A DNA stretch of 51,295 bases from positions 1-51,295 of the forward strand of contig CALLAW010000006.1 of the NCBI GenBank assembly GCA_938001865.1. The letters run 5' to 3'. The notes below the pieces were generated by a model, which saw only the letters and a list, made by a program, of their open reading frames with translations, made no database searches and had not been told where the DNA came from. The position numbers and the translations under genes were made by a program. Of the stretch, positions 8,577-18,102 are shown piece by piece (position 1 is the stretch's first letter; the number at the start of each line of letters is the position of its first letter). Source of the DNA: an uncultured Saprospiraceae bacterium (lineage in GTDB: Bacteria; Bacteroidota; Bacteroidia; Chitinophagales; Saprospiraceae).

Positions 8577-11500
8577 TCATTGTTCTTGATACTCAGAAGG
8601 GTTGACACCAAATTGATTCTTGAAACATGATCTGAAGTACTGCAAGTCATTGAATCCAACCTTATAAGTTACTTCTGCAATGGTGTAGCTGTTAGTGCTG
8701 ATATACTCTGCTGCTTTGTTGAGTCTTTTTGTTCGAATATAAGCATTGGCCGACATGCCAAGGATAGCTTTGAGCTTACGATAGAGTTGGCTCTTAGAGA
8801 AGCCTAGTTGATGAGTAAGATCAACGACTGAAAATTCAGAATTTGCTATATTCTCATCAATTGTTTGATTGAGTCGTTCGAGGAATTCTTTATCTAAGTC
8901 TGAGAGCTGTACGATTGGGTCATGATCAGATGATTGCTCGATTGGTTGTAACTTCTTCTCTTCGATGACTGATCTGGCTACGATTTGTCGGTGTTTGAGG
9001 ATATTCTGTATTCTGGCATTGAGTAGCTCGAGGCTAAATGGCTTAGTCATGTAATAGTCTGCACCTTTGGCAAATCCTTCTAATGTGCTTTCTTCTGATG
9101 ATTTGACTGTCAGCATGATGATGAAGATATGACTTGTGTATTTATTTTCTTTGATTTCGGCACAGAGTTCGTAGCCAGTCTTACCAGGCATCATGAGATC
9201 TGTGATGATAAGGTCGGGGAGGAGTTGCTGAGCCATGGCTATCCCAGTGATGCCGTTATCAGCAGTATGTACTTCATATCTACTGCTCAGAGATGCTGTC
9301 AGTAATTGTCTAATGTCAGGATTATCTTCTACGACCAAGATTATTGGGAGATGACTTGACGGAGAGAGAGTATCACTCATGTCTTGAGTGGGTGCTGATT
9401 GGGATTGGCCCAGTTGGGGAGTATTACTATTCGCAGTATGATCTATCAGGATATCTACGAGTGGATTCCCTACGAAGTGTTCTTTACCTTTCTTGATCTT
9501 GATGGTGAATGATGATCCTTTGCCTACCTTGCTCTTGACATCTATCTCTCCATCGTGTTGGTCTATAATCTGCTTGGTGATTGAGAGCCCGATACCAGTA
9601 CCGCCGATGAGATTTTCATCTTTTTGTCTATAGAATCTATTGAAGATTTGCTCTACGGCATCTTTGCTGATTCCTGGTCCATCATCGCTGATCATGATTT
9701 CGATATGCGTCGGTGTCTCATTTAGCGACAGCGAGATATTGCCATGATCAGGTGTATACTTATATGCATTGCTGAGTAGGTTGACGATCACCTGCTCTAG
9801 TCTATCTTCGTCATAGTAGGCGAGTAGAGATGTTGCAGAGATATTGAGAGTAAATGTGATCTGCTTGTCAAGTGCTATACTTCTGAAGTTATCGGCGATT
9901 GAGGTGAGCCAAGGAATGATATTGTGCTTTTCTACTCTCAATTTGACATTACCTGATTCTAATTTGGCAAGTGCCAATATTTGTTTTATAAATTTTTGAA
10001 GTCTATTCGCATTGTTCATCATATTGTTCACAGTGGTGTCGCTAATACTGTTATCACCTTTACTCTGGATGTTTTTGAGTGGTGTCAGGATGAGAGTGAG
10101 TGGCGTCAAGAATTCATGAGAGATATTATCGAAGAAGCTTGATTTGATTTTGTCTACTTCTTTGAGCTTTTGTACTTCGATGTGTTCTAGTTTGAGTTCA
10201 TTTTGCAGTTTTATCCTGTTATATATCATCTGTCTAGCGATAGAGAGGATACCGAGTAGAGTACAGAGATAGAGTAGCCATGCGATCCAGTGTTTATACC
10301 AGGGTTTGGTGATGGTAATTGCAACAGAGACTTCCTCATCACTCCAGATACCATCATTGTTCGCCGCCTTTACTTTGAAGAGATAATCCCCAGGCGGGAG
10401 ATTATTGTATTGGGCTGTTCTATTGAGTGAAGGTTTTTGCCATTCGGTGTCATACCCTTCAAGTTGGTGTTGAAACTTATTGCGTTCTCCTTGAGTGAAA
10501 TTGATTGCAGTATAGTGAAATGTGATATCGTTTTCGGTATGCTTAGTCGTAAGGTTGGTATCATTATAGTGGTAGATGTCTTCACCCTGAGCGGAGGTCT
10601 TACCATGATGTCCTGAGACGATGACGCTTGAGATATACGTATTGGGGACGACCTCGTTGAATTTGATATGATCAGGATGGAAGTAATTGACTCCATCTAT
10701 CCCTCCAAAGAGGAGTGTACCATCTGTCATGATGCCTGATGATCCTATGCTATACTCGTCGGAGACAATACCATCACTCTTCGTATATGGAGTGAATTGA
10801 TCACTCTGAGTATTATACATAAATATGCCATTATTGGTACTCCCCCAGATATTACCATTGTTATCCTCTTGGAGACTATAGATCATATTGCTATTGAGTC
10901 GATCATCGATTGTATAATGTTGGATATTGGTACCATCGAAGTTGATCTTGTAGAGACCAAGTCCTTCTGAGCCGACCCATGTATTGCAATTAGAGTCGAT
11001 GAGAAGCGAGTTGATGGTAATATTGGTTTTGATCTGCGGGATTGAGACCGGATCGACATTGGGAGAGTCTAGGTTGAGAGCGATGAGTCCACTCCGATCA
11101 GTACCGATGAGGAGATTTTCATTACAGTCTATTACAAGTGTCCTGATACTCGTATTATCTAGATGATCTATGACAGAGAGGTCAGGTCTGATTTGCTTCA
11201 GTCCATCTTTGTAGCAAGCAGTCCAGATATGTTTATTTTTGTCGATAATGACAGCATGCATCCTTGAGCAGATATCAGTACTATTGATTCCAGTATTGAC
11301 TGGTACTTGTCGTCTGAGATCATAAGTGATGAGGCCATCAAGCCAAGTAGTGATATAGAGATAATCCCCTTCATGGTAGAGTGATGTGACTACCTTATTA
11401 GATTGAGCAGGCCAGATATTATCGATTTCTTCAAATACATTGGTCCGAGTATCCCACTTGATGAGGCCACCACCATCTAGGCCAATATAGATTGTATTTT

Positions 11501-12611
11501 GGTCTATTGGAGTTGTGGTATTGACGAGATTGAGTCTCACTTCACCTTTGGATGTTGGTACATTTTTAATTTCATTAAAGTTTTTTTCAAATCTATCTAG
11601 CTTATTGAGCCCTTTGAGGTATAGACCAAACCAGAGAATCCCAAAACTATCTTCGTAGATGTTCCAGATCGAATTGCTACTGATACTTGTGTCAGTAGCA
11701 TCGTTGCGATATCTGGTCTGTGTACCATCATTGCCTATGGCATAGAGCCCATTATTCTCTGTACCTACCCAGAGAGTTGATTGACTATCTAGAGAGATAG
11801 AGAGGATGATCGAAGGGTCTAGGTTCTGTATAGGATAGTGTTGCAGGTCAAAAGAGTTTTTGATGATTGTAGAGTGATAGAGTTGGGTATGAGTACCGAT
11901 ATAGACCTCTTTGTCACCTGAGTAGTAGACTGACCGGACAGGGCTATCTACAGGCTGAGTTAGCAAAGACTCGAGAGCAGTATCATAGTGATAGACTGTA
12001 TTGTCGGCAGTACCGAAGATGAGCCTGCCAGCCTGATTGCCACTGATGGTAGTCACATCTTGACCACTCAGTCTGTCGATGAGAGGATGATCTACTCCTG
12101 TCAGAAACTTGCCACTTGCCGTATCATAGATATCTAGGCCAGTCTCTTCGCCTGCGAGATAGAGCAATCCTTCATTATCTATGTAGAGAGACCTGACATA
12201 ATTGTTACTGAGAGCAGAGTTAGACATCGTATAGTGCTCTATGGTCTGAGTGGGGATGTGAATCTTATTGAGTCCACCATCGTTAGTGCCTACCCAGAGA
12301 GTATTATCTGATCCTATTGCAAGGCTCTCTATCGTATTGGTACTGAGGCTGTTACTATCTAGTGGATTATGCAGATAGTGAGTATAGGTATTGCCATCAT
12401 ACTTATTGAGCCCGTATCGAGTGCCTATCCATAGATAACCATCATCATCTTGCACAATTGATGTTACAGTATTCTGAGAGAGTCCATCAGAGACATTGTG
12501 AAATATCCTTTTACCTTGAGTGTAACCTGACATTGCAATGGACAAGAGCAGCACTACGCTGATCAGTCTAGTTATCAATCGGCCTTGAGATATCAGTCTG
12601 TAATTATTCAA
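8577..12611 (-). CDS. Hybrid two-component system regulator (HTCS): propeller sensor, histidine kinase, receiver, AraC HTH
   Basis: This 1344-residue single-chain sensor-regulator is typical of Bacteroidota polysaccharide loci. Order: a hydrophobic N-terminal signal segment; many Reg_prop (two-component regulator propeller) repeats such as GYLWIGTRYGLNKYDG; a Y_Y_Y domain near 700-765; a membrane segment near 774-796; a HisKA domain with His832 in NISHEFLTPL; a HATPase with N box and the GGTGIGLSI glycine loop; a receiver with phospho-acceptor Asp1138 in LIITDLMMPG; and a C-terminal AraC HTH (from about 1240). The periplasmic propellers should sense an oligosaccharide. By position it probably controls the glucuronate operon starting at 26292, although the two lie on either side of a divergent sirtuin gene. 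No ATG fits: the frame opens with TTG at 12611, and the first ATG (residue 27) would delete the signal segment. Confidence 0.9.
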   Translation of the reverse strand: MNNYRLISQGRLITRLISVVLLLSIAMSGYTQGKRIFHNVSDGLSQNTVTSIVQDDDGYLWIGTRYGLNKYDGNTYTHYLHNPLDSNSLSTNTIESLAIGSDNTLWVGTNDGGLNKIHIPTQTIEHYTMSNSALSNNYVRSLYIDNEGLLYLAGEETGLDIYDTASGKFLTGVDHPLIDRLSGQDVTTISGNQAGRLIFGTADNTVYHYDTALESLLTQPVDSPVRSVYYSGDKEVYIGTHTQLYHSTIIKNSFDLQHYPIQNLDPSIILSISLDSQSTLWVGTENNGLYAIGNDGTQTRYRNDATDTSISSNSIWNIYEDSFGILWFGLYLKGLNKLDRFEKNFNEIKNVPTSKGEVRLNLVNTTTPIDQNTIYIGLDGGGLIKWDTRTNVFEEIDNIWPAQSNKVVTSLYHEGDYLYITTWLDGLITYDLRRQVPVNTGINSTDICSRMHAVIIDKNKHIWTACYKDGLKQIRPDLSVIDHLDNTSIRTLVIDCNENLLIGTDRSGLIALNLDSPNVDPVSIPQIKTNITINSLLIDSNCNTWVGSEGLGLYKINFDGTNIQHYTIDDRLNSNMIYSLQEDNNGNIWGSTNNGIFMYNTQSDQFTPYTKSDGIVSDEYSIGSSGIMTDGTLLFGGIDGVNYFHPDHIKFNEVVPNTYISSVIVSGHHGKTSAQGEDIYHYNDTNLTTKHTENDITFHYTAINFTQGERNKFQHQLEGYDTEWQKPSLNRTAQYNNLPPGDYLFKVKAANNDGIWSDEEVSVAITITKPWYKHWIAWLLYLCTLLGILSIARQMIYNRIKLQNELKLEHIEVQKLKEVDKIKSSFFDNISHEFLTPLTLILTPLKNIQSKGDNSISDTTVNNMMNNANRLQKFIKQILALAKLESGNVKLRVEKHNIIPWLTSIADNFRSIALDKQITFTLNISATSLLAYYDEDRLEQVIVNLLSNAYKYTPDHGNISLSLNETPTHIEIMISDDGPGISKDAVEQIFNRFYRQKDENLIGGTGIGLSITKQIIDQHDGEIDVKSKVGKGSSFTIKIKKGKEHFVGNPLVDILIDHTANSNTPQLGQSQSAPTQDMSDTLSPSSHLPIILVVEDNPDIRQLLTASLSSRYEVHTADNGITGIAMAQQLLPDLIITDLMMPGKTGYELCAEIKENKYTSHIFIIMLTVKSSEESTLEGFAKGADYYMTKPFSLELLNARIQNILKHRQIVARSVIEEKKLQPIEQSSDHDPIVQLSDLDKEFLERLNQTIDENIANSEFSVVDLTHQLGFSKSQLYRKLKAILGMSANAYIRTKRLNKAAEYISTNSYTIAEVTYKVGFNDLQYFRSCFKNQFGVNPSEYQEQ

Positions 12612-12770
12612 ATCTTTTAACTTAGTGATTCAGTTGGTTACTCCAATACACAAGATAGCAAATGACTAGAAGTCTATCGGATAAGATGATAATAATCACT
12701 AGCTTTATCTCAGATAGTAAGGGCAGTATGCTCTAGGCAAAAATAAATAGATCAATCAAAGTCTGATACG

Positions 12771-13457
12771 ATGAGAAAAATAATTACAGTACTCACAGGT
12801 GCGGGGATCAGCGCAGAGAGTGGTATCCAGACATTCAGAGATGCAGATGGACTCTGGGAAGGTCATGATGTCATGCAAGTAGCATCTCCCGAAGGATTTG
12901 CAGCAGATCCAGAGTTGGTGCTAGACTTCTACAATCAACGTCGAGCTCAGCTATTAACGGTCAAGCCAAATGCTGGTCATAAAGCACTCGTAGAGTTAGA
13001 ATCTGGATATGATGTCATGATCGTCACGCAGAATGTCGATAATCTCCACGAAGCTGCTGGATCTCATCATGTACTCCACCTCCATGGCGAACTCCTCAAA
13101 GCGAGGAGTTGTGATGACCCTACTCTCATCATACCATGGGACAAAGATATCATGATCGGAGACAAAGCTCCTGATGGGAGTCAACTCAGGCCTCATATCG
13201 TATGGTTTGGAGAAGATGTCCCTCTCATCACGAGAGCAGCTGAGATGGTATACGACGCAGACATCGTGATAGTAATAGGGACATCCCTCCAAGTGTATCC
13301 CGCCGCTGGGCTGCTGCAATATGCTCAGCCTCATTGCAAGACTTATCTCATAGATGTCCATAAGCCCACCGGACTCGACAGTAAGGTAGAGTATATCCAA
13401 GAGCCTGCAAGTATCGGAGTGCCACTCTTAGCCACTCGATTACTCTCTGATGTGTAG
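12771..13457 (+). CDS. cobB: Sirtuin, NAD-dependent protein deacylase (CobB-like)
   Basis: This 228-residue sirtuin carries the NAD-binding motif GAGISAESGIQTFRDADGLW near the N-terminus, TQNVDNLH, the catalytic His105 in HLHGE, and GTSLQVYPAAGL. Tyr54 and Arg57 (FYNQRR) match the Tyr/Arg pair that recognises acidic acyl groups in CobB/SIRT5-type enzymes. Desuccinylase or demalonylase activity is therefore plausible alongside deacetylation. The four Cys of the usual structural zinc site are absent: only Cys114 remains in that region. The gene is divergent from the HTCS gene and convergent with the uronate operon. No functional link to either is shown by sequence. Confidence 0.92.
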   Translation: MRKIITVLTGAGISAESGIQTFRDADGLWEGHDVMQVASPEGFAADPELVLDFYNQRRAQLLTVKPNAGHKALVELESGYDVMIVTQNVDNLHEAAGSHHVLHLHGELLKARSCDDPTLIIPWDKDIMIGDKAPDGSQLRPHIVWFGEDVPLITRAAEMVYDADIVIVIGTSLQVYPAAGLLQYAQPHCKTYLIDVHKPTGLDSKVEYIQEPASIGVPLLATRLLSDV

Positions 13458-13648
13458 AGGAGTATGATTACAGTCAATAGATCACCATATCCTACACGTA
13501 GCATCTCCAATATCAAGGAGTTGGCATAAAAAAACCAGACTGTCTATCTCCCGATAACCATGTCGAAGAGCATAGAGTGCTGTCATACTGATACAGAAAT
13601 GAACGATGGAGTGGTCTTTGGTCCATCAGTTTCCACATCTCTTAACTC

Positions 13649-14479
13649 TTAGAGAATGTCGTCCATCGTGAGCTGATCCATATCACCAAAGTCTTGATTC
13701 TCTCCCGCCATTGCCCAGACAAATGAATAACTAGAGGTACCTGATCCTGAGTGGATTGACCATGGAGGAGAGATGATTGCTTGTCTATCTCGTACCCAGA
13801 GATGCCTTGTCTCTTTGGGTTGCCCCATGAAGTGCATTACACCTTGGTCCTGTGGGATATCGAAGTAGAGGTAGACTTCACTTCGTCGATCATGAGTATG
13901 TGATGGCATAGTATTCCAGACACAGCCATCAGCGAGTACAGTAAGACCCATGACTACCTGACAACTCTTGATGCCATCATTGTGGATGTACTTATAGATC
14001 GTTCTGAGGTTAGATGTCTCTTTGCTCCCTAGAGTGAATGGCAATGCATCTTCCTTAGTGTAGAGTGTAGTCGGATATGCCGTATGAGCAGGTGCTGAAA
14101 ACACAAAAAACTTTGCAGGATCAGCTGCATCAGACGAACTAAAGCTCACTTCTTTACTTCCTTTGGAGAGATATAGACAGCTCAGCTTGCTTAACTCATA
14201 TGCCTGACCATCAACAGTAATGGTTCCTAGACCTCCAGTATTGAGAACACCCATCTCTCTTCGATGGAGGAAGTAATCACTTCTCAATTCATCAAAGTTG
14301 CCAAGTGCAATACTGCCTTGTGTAGGGATGATACCACCTGAGACCATCCTGTCATAGTGACTATAGACAAAGTGAGCTTTGCCTTCTTCAAAGAGACTAG
14401 GCATGAGGAAATTTTCTCGAAGTTCAGCAGTATTCATTCGCATGACTTCTCTAGGGCTTGATTCGTATCTCTGTTGCAT
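13649..14479 (-). CDS. kduI: 5-keto-4-deoxyuronate isomerase KduI
   Basis: This 276-residue protein has the usual family length. KduI (4-deoxy-L-threo-5-hexosulose-uronate ketol-isomerase, EC 5.3.1.17) converts the opened-ring form of unsaturated uronate into 3-deoxy-D-glycero-2,5-hexodiulosonate. The N-terminal region matches the family (YESSPREV, GGIIPTQGSIALG, FLHRREMGVLNTGG). The zinc-binding cupin motif HTHDRRSEVYLYFD supplies His194, His196 and Glu201. It is the last gene of the uronate operon, 55 bases after kduD, whose product uses its product. Confidence 0.95.
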   Translation of the reverse strand: MQQRYESSPREVMRMNTAELRENFLMPSLFEEGKAHFVYSHYDRMVSGGIIPTQGSIALGNFDELRSDYFLHRREMGVLNTGGLGTITVDGQAYELSKLSCLYLSKGSKEVSFSSSDAADPAKFFVFSAPAHTAYPTTLYTKEDALPFTLGSKETSNLRTIYKYIHNDGIKSCQVVMGLTVLADGCVWNTMPSHTHDRRSEVYLYFDIPQDQGVMHFMGQPKETRHLWVRDRQAIISPPWSIHSGSGTSSYSFVWAMAGENQDFGDMDQLTMDDIL

Positions 14480-14534
14480 GTTATAGATTTTTATTTTTAG
14501 TGATTTTTTTTTAGTGATTTATTTACAAGAGTGT

Positions 14535-15293
14535 CTACCTACCCATCCAGCCTCCATCTACTACTAAGATCTCACCTGATACGTAATCTGATGCTTGTGA
14601 TGCGAGGAAGACTGTAGGACCTTTGAAGTCATCTGGATGACCCCATCGACCAGCTGGTATCCGACTCAGGATCGCTTGGTTTCTTTCAGGGTTTTCGATA
14701 AGAGCTTTGGTATTATCAGTGGCTATGTATCCAGGAGCTATCGCATTGACCTGTACACCTTTGCCTGACCACTCATTGCTGAGAGCTTTGACCAAGCTAC
14801 CTATCGCTCCCTTACTCGCCGCATATCCAGGCACGGTGATTCCTCCTTGGAATGTCAGTAATGATGCTGTGAATATGATCTTACCCTTACCTCTCCCAAT
14901 CATCTGCTGCCCGAGTTCTCTGGCTAGGATAAACTGAGCATTGAGGTTGACATCTATCACCGTATCCCAGTACTCGTCAGAATGCTCTGCTGCTGGGGCT
15001 CTCTTGATGGTACCAGCATTATTGACAAGGATGTCGATAGGGAGAGCTTTGATGTCGGAGATAAACTGATAGAGTGAGTCTCGATTAGCGAAGTCAGCTT
15101 GGTATGGGGTAAATTTTCTTCCAAGTTGAGTGACGGCATTTTCGATAGCGCTATTGCTACTCTCTAGAGTTGCAGAGACACCGATGATATCTGCTCCTGC
15201 TTCTGCCAGTCCGATGGCCATGCCCATGCCAATACCTCTCTTGCATCCTGTGACTACCGCTGTCTTACCGCTCAGGTCAAATATGTTTTTCAT
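14535..15293 (-). CDS. kduD: 2-dehydro-3-deoxy-D-gluconate 5-dehydrogenase KduD (SDR)
   Basis: This 252-residue short-chain dehydrogenase carries the cofactor motif TGCKRGIG (residues 15-22), NNAG (91-94), and catalytic Ser144, Tyr157 and Lys161 (YAASK). It closely resembles KduD, which reduces the KduI product to 2-keto-3-deoxygluconate. The adjacent kduI supports this over other SDR roles such as gluconate 5-dehydrogenase. It lies 53 bases after the TRAP large permease gene in the same operon. Confidence 0.93.
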   Translation of the reverse strand: MKNIFDLSGKTAVVTGCKRGIGMGMAIGLAEAGADIIGVSATLESSNSAIENAVTQLGRKFTPYQADFANRDSLYQFISDIKALPIDILVNNAGTIKRAPAAEHSDEYWDTVIDVNLNAQFILARELGQQMIGRGKGKIIFTASLLTFQGGITVPGYAASKGAIGSLVKALSNEWSGKGVQVNAIAPGYIATDNTKALIENPERNQAILSRIPAGRWGHPDDFKGPTVFLASQASDYVSGEILVVDGGWMGR

Positions 15294-15346
15294 AGTTTAT
15301 TCTTTGATTTAAATTTATGCAAATTGTACTCATCTATAATGTGTCG

Positions 15347-16651
15347 TTATATCCCAAATAGATTAGGGAGTAAGAGTGATATCTCAGGGATAAATGTAAC
15401 CAAGATAAGTGCCAGTACCATTGCAAGTAGGAATGGTAAGATTGGTTTGATAACCTGCGAGACTGATATTTTTGCGACTCCCGCCCCTACGAAGAGGATC
15501 GTACCGACTGGAGGTGTGCATAAGCCTATACAGAGATTGAGTACCATGATGATGCCAAAGTGTACAGGATGCATACCGAGTGCAGTGACTACTGGTAAGA
15601 AGATCGGTGTGAAGATTAGTACAGCTGGAGTCATATCCATAAATGTCCCTACGACGAGTAATGTCAGATTGATCAAGAGGAATATTGCGATCGGATTACT
15701 GACAGTCTCTAGTAGGAAACTTGTCATCATCTGAGGGATACTCTGGAACGAAAACAACCAAGACATCGCCATGGATGTACAGATGAGAAACATCACTACG
15801 GCAGTCGTCTTAGCACTACTAAGCAATATCTCAGGAAGGTCAGATGGGGTGATATCTCTATAAGCAAATCCCAGGATACCTGCATAGATTACAGCTATGG
15901 CGGCAGCCTCAGTTGCTGTGAAGACACCGGCGACGATACCTCCCACAATGATGACCAGCATCAACAAACTGAAGAATGATTTTCTGAAATCTGACCACAG
16001 TTGAGTGACTTTAACCTTGTCTCCTCTTTTGATATTTTTTTTGTGTGCTGTGATGGCTGCCACGACCATAAGAGCAATACCTACAAGTATCCCAGGTAGA
16101 TATCCTGCAATAAAGAGAGCGGCTACTGATGCTGCACCTCCACTCGCTAGTGCATATACGATCAGGACATTGCTCGGTGGGATGAGCAATCCAGTAGTAG
16201 ATGATGTGATATTGATCGCAGCACTGAAGGGCACTGGATAGCCTTCGTCTTCCATCCGATCTGTCATGACACTGCCGATCGCCGATGCTGCAGCCACTGC
16301 TGATCCTGAGATGGCCCCGAAGAGCATAGAGGCTAAGATATTGACATAGCCCAGTCCGCCTGGCAGACTGCCAACTGCGGACTTTGCAAAGTTGACTAGC
16401 CGATTGGCAATGCCTCCCTTATTCATCAGTTCGCCAGCTAGGACAAAAAATGGAATCGCTAATAGAGCAAAACTATCAATCCCAGTCGTAATACGCTGTG
16501 CTATCGTTGTAAGACCAGGGAGAAATGCAATATTGAGCAATAGCGCCATAGTCGTAGACAGTCCGATACTATAGGCTACAGGTACACCGTAAGCAAGGAG
16601 ACTGAAAAAACTCAAAAATAATAAGAGAATACTGATCAATTCTATCGACAT
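15347..16651 (-). CDS. dctM: TRAP transporter large permease (DctM family)
   Basis: This 434-residue, very hydrophobic protein has about 12 predicted membrane segments. Family sequences include the early PFFVLAGELMNKGG stretch and a conserved TSSTTGLLIPPSNVLI segment. It is the ion-coupled channel subunit of a tripartite ATP-independent periplasmic transporter in the inner membrane. The start codon lies three bases after the stop of the small permease gene. Substrate cannot be read directly. Being flanked by uronate isomerase, dehydratase and KduI/KduD genes, it probably imports glucuronate or unsaturated uronate. Confidence 0.93.
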   Translation of the reverse strand: MSIELISILLLFLSFFSLLAYGVPVAYSIGLSTTMALLLNIAFLPGLTTIAQRITTGIDSFALLAIPFFVLAGELMNKGGIANRLVNFAKSAVGSLPGGLGYVNILASMLFGAISGSAVAAASAIGSVMTDRMEDEGYPVPFSAAINITSSTTGLLIPPSNVLIVYALASGGAASVAALFIAGYLPGILVGIALMVVAAITAHKKNIKRGDKVKVTQLWSDFRKSFFSLLMLVIIVGGIVAGVFTATEAAAIAVIYAGILGFAYRDITPSDLPEILLSSAKTTAVVMFLICTSMAMSWLFSFQSIPQMMTSFLLETVSNPIAIFLLINLTLLVVGTFMDMTPAVLIFTPIFLPVVTALGMHPVHFGIIMVLNLCIGLCTPPVGTILFVGAGVAKISVSQVIKPILPFLLAMVLALILVTFIPEISLLLPNLFGI

Positions 16652-16654
16652 AAT

Positions 16655-17122
16655 TTAAGCTGTTTTGTGAGTGATATGATAGAGTGAAAAGTACATGATG
16701 ATCAGTCCACTGATCGGTATGATGCTATAGACATATCCGAGAGAGATATGCATCGCTGGAGATTTCTGACCGAGCAAAAATGTCAAGTAGACTAGATTGC
16801 CGCCACCTATGACGAGTACCAAGAGTGCAAATACAAACATCATGGCTTCTATGATCTTCAATCTTCTCTGATAGTCTTGTGGTGAGAGTTGCTTGAGTAA
16901 GTAGTCCATGGAGAGGTGTGCTTGCTTACCATTGAGATAGGCAGCACCCAAGAGAGACAACCAGATCAGTGCAAATCGAGCAAACTCCTCAGTGAAGGAA
17001 AATGACTTGCCAAGTATATATCTACTGAACACTTGTCCGACGACATCGATGACCAGTAAGGCGAAGATGACAATCAGGATAAGTTCTATTGTTTTATTCA
17101 GAATCCGATAACTTGCTTCCAT
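16655..17122 (-). CDS. dctQ: TRAP transporter small permease (DctQ family)
   Basis: This 155-residue protein has four predicted membrane helices and a RFALIWLSLLGAAYLNGKQAHLSMDY region characteristic of DctQ subunits. It forms the membrane complex with the large permease encoded three bases downstream. It starts two bases after the stop of the binding-protein gene, indicating translational coupling. Confidence 0.92.
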   Translation of the reverse strand: MEASYRILNKTIELILIVIFALLVIDVVGQVFSRYILGKSFSFTEEFARFALIWLSLLGAAYLNGKQAHLSMDYLLKQLSPQDYQRRLKIIEAMMFVFALLVLVIGGGNLVYLTFLLGQKSPAMHISLGYVYSIIPISGLIIMYFSLYHITHKTA

Positions 17123-17124
17123 CT

Positions 17125-18102
17125 CTATTGATTTTGAATTTTTTCGATTAGCGACTTCATCCCTGGTTGCTTGACATATTCCTCAAGGATTGGATTAACC
17201 TTAATGGCAAATGTTGTTTTGTCAGGTTTGATGATTTCTACATTGGCATCTTTGAGTATCTGCATACATTCGGCTACATTTTCCTTCCAGTATTGCTTCT
17301 GAGCTACTACAGAATTGGCAGCTGCTTCACTCAACCATGCTTGTTGTTGTGCATTGAGAGTATTCCAGTACTTGGCACTGATCACTAAGACATCAGGTAG
17401 GGAGCTATGCTCATCTAGAGAGTAGTACTTACAGACCTCATAGTGCCGTGAGGTGACGAATGAGGGTGGATTATTCTCAGCACCGTCTACGACGCCTTGT
17501 TGGAGTGCTGTATAGAGCTCACCATATGACATAGGAGTGGCTGAGCCTCCAAGAGTATTGACCATATCTACCGACATCTGATCATTCATGACTCTTATCT
17601 TGAGTCCTTTCAGATCAGCTGGAGTACTGATGGGCTTCTCCTTAGTGTAGAAGCTCCGACTGCCTGCATCATAGAATGCCATTCCCTTGAGGAGGTAGTC
17701 TTGACCTTTATCTAAGAGATCTTGACCGATTGGACCCTCTAAGACATTGAAGAGGTGATCCTTATCTCTGAATAGGTAGGGGATGCCCAAGACCTTGTAC
17801 TCAGGTGCAAAGTTGGACATGGTGGCTGCACTCACTTTGGTCATACTGATACTCCCTATCTGCAAGAGTTCGAGTACTTCTCTCTCTGTGCCTAACTGAG
17901 CATCAGGGAAGATCTTGATTGCCATCTCATCTGATGACAACCTCTTGACCTCTTCGGCGAATACTTCGATGCCTTGATGGACGGGATGTGACACAGGTAG
18001 AGTATGTGCTAGGTACACTGTCTGCTGCACCGTTGACTCACATGCACTGACTGTACACATTACCAGTATGAGCAAGTAGATAAGATTATTGAGTTGCAGC
18101 AT
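17125..18102 (-). CDS. dctP: TRAP transporter periplasmic substrate-binding lipoprotein (DctP family)
   Basis: This 325-residue solute-binding protein shows DctP features: AHTLPVSHPVHQGIEVFAEEV, FPDAQLGTEREVLE, the LKGLKIRVMND motif with the substrate-carboxylate-binding Arg, and GVVDGAENNPPSF. The signal sequence ends in a lipobox with Cys21 (TVSAC), so it is probably a membrane-tethered lipoprotein in the periplasm. Its ATG overlaps the uxaC stop codon (TAATG), supporting co-translation. The context makes a hexuronate the likely ligand. Confidence 0.93.
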   Translation of the reverse strand: MLQLNNLIYLLILVMCTVSACESTVQQTVYLAHTLPVSHPVHQGIEVFAEEVKRLSSDEMAIKIFPDAQLGTEREVLELLQIGSISMTKVSAATMSNFAPEYKVLGIPYLFRDKDHLFNVLEGPIGQDLLDKGQDYLLKGMAFYDAGSRSFYTKEKPISTPADLKGLKIRVMNDQMSVDMVNTLGGSATPMSYGELYTALQQGVVDGAENNPPSFVTSRHYEVCKYYSLDEHSSLPDVLVISAKYWNTLNAQQQAWLSEAAANSVVAQKQYWKENVAECMQILKDANVEIIKPDKTTFAIKVNPILEEYVKQPGMKSLIEKIQNQ

